Shown here: positions 5,769-6,116 of the stretch, one piece after another
Numbering within the stretch: position 1 is the first letter of the stretch
Layout of the letters: each line of letters starts with the position of its first letter
NCBI GenBank assembly: GCA_004357015.1
Contig: SMXE01000188.1
Coordinates: 1-6,116, forward strand
DNA length: 6,116 nucleotides
Direction of reading: 5' to 3'
DNA from: Caldithrix sp.
GTDB taxonomy: Bacteria > Zhuqueibacterota > Zhuqueibacteria > Oceanimicrobiales > Oceanimicrobiaceae
Translations under genes and position numbers: made by a program
The notes under the pieces: model-generated
Database searches by the model: none
What the model saw: the letters and a program-made list of their open reading frames with translations, nothing else
Told to the model about the DNA's origin: nothing

Positions 5769-5879
5769 TGCTATTTTCCCGCAAAAACGGAAAATTCGAG
5801 GAGCTTATTTCCTCTGCCGGTGAGCTACTTCAGGACACGGGGGGAGATATCGAAGTCTGCCGCTGCCAGAGAAAGTAAA

Positions 5880-6116
5880 TTATGGGGCCAAAACAAAATC
5901 CACTACGCGCTCTGCCACGTCCACGCGTACAACCTGCACTTTAATTGTATCCCCAAGTCGGTAGGTCTTTTCGCTGGACTGGCCGACCAGGCGGTGATTC
6001 TTTTCGTCGTGGAAATAGTAGTCATCTTCCAGGTCCGAGATGTGCACCAGCCCTTCCACGAGAATGTCGGTAACTTCGACGAAAATGCCAAAGGAAACCA
6101 CACCTGAGATAACACC
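5880..6116 (-). CDS. rnr: Ribonuclease R, C-terminal S1 domain (5' end outside window)
   Basis: These are the last 78 residues of a 3'-to-5' processive exoribonuclease of the RNase II/R family, which degrades structured RNA in the cytoplasm. The visible part is one S1 RNA-binding domain: GVISGVVSFGIFVEV, then LVEGLVHISDLEDDYYFHDE (residues about 19-38), then the RNase R-like LVGQSSEKTYRLGD, and VDFVLAP directly before the TAA at 5882-5880. The DDYY/HDE insert followed by a LVG...LGD segment is characteristic of RNase R S1 domains and less like generic S1 proteins. The frame is open to the window edge; an apparent GTG start at 6101 is an internal valine. There is no lysine-rich tail after the S1 domain, unlike the E. 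coli enzyme. The gene lies 218 nt upstream of tonB on the same strand. Confidence 0.88.
   Translation of the reverse strand, partial: GVISGVVSFGIFVEVTDILVEGLVHISDLEDDYYFHDEKNHRLVGQSSEKTYRLGDTIKVQVVRVDVAERVVDFVLAP

Noticed and set aside
5662..5784. Longer TonB start giving 294 residues
   Set aside because: The extra 41 residues lack family character, cover the upstream inverted repeat and have no spaced ribosome site, whereas GAGGAG precedes the ATG at 5661.
5774..5794. TTTTCC...GGAAAA dyad as the terminator of the RNase R gene
   Set aside because: The stem is only six pairs with mismatches next to the loop, and no T-tract follows on the minus strand.
1..6116. CRISPR arrays, tRNA or rRNA genes, insertion sequences with transposase, phage genes
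   Set aside because: No regularly spaced repeats, cloverleaf-like sequence, rRNA-like conserved stretch or transposase/integrase reading frame was seen on either strand.

Overview
The window is 6.1 kb of an ordinary-looking bacterial chromosome that appears to be Gram-negative. It holds a TonB energy transducer and a secreted S9 peptidase with a clear Sec signal. The short TonB with a proline-rich, acidic linker, the interspersed palindrome between genes and the S9C peptidase fit an uncultured member of the FCB group or a neighbouring phylum (KSB1- or Zixibacteria-like). That placement is inference from protein style only. Coding parts are moderately GC-rich, and the intergenic stretch at about 2080-2475 is clearly AT-rich.

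Layout, left to right. (1) 1-1477, minus strand: the first 492 residues of a CoxL/xanthine-dehydrogenase-type molybdopterin subunit. The frame is unbroken and runs off the left edge. (2) 1501-1588: an imperfect inverted repeat of an interspersed type. (3) 1590-2066, minus: the matching CoxS-type 2Fe-2S subunit. Transcription would run coxS-like, then the repeat, then the coxL-like gene. (4) 2067-2474: a divergent intergenic region with candidate promoters on both sides, a short gene-tail remnant, a 10-bp tandem repeat and a palindrome. (5) 2475-4439, plus: a secreted beta-propeller S9C serine peptidase with a complete Ser-Asp-His triad. (6) 4436-4873, plus: a small MOSC-domain protein whose ATG overlaps the peptidase stop (ATGA). 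(7) 4900-5661, minus: a TonB protein convergent with the MOSC gene. (8) 5662-5879: a leader region with a 12-bp inverted repeat. (9) 5880-6116, minus: the last 78 residues of RNase R, ending in its S1 domain.

Functional reading. The coxS-like and coxL-like genes encode the iron-sulfur and molybdenum subunits of a molybdenum hydroxylase. Its active-site loop reads PYRGAGR, which is not the AYXCSFR loop of true form I CO dehydrogenase, so the substrate is probably an aldehyde, purine or other heterocycle and is unknown. No FAD subunit lies in view. MOSC domains are linked to molybdenum-cofactor and sulfur chemistry, so the MOSC gene across the divergent promoter region may serve the same hydroxylase, though it is translationally coupled to a peptidase. 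TonB and RNase R look like unrelated housekeeping or envelope neighbours.

I see no CRISPR array, tRNA, rRNA, transposase or phage gene, and no clearly new system. The best leads are the MOSC/peptidase/hydroxylase neighbourhood, the palindrome inside the hydroxylase operon, the inverted repeat upstream of tonB and the gene-tail remnant between the divergent promoters.
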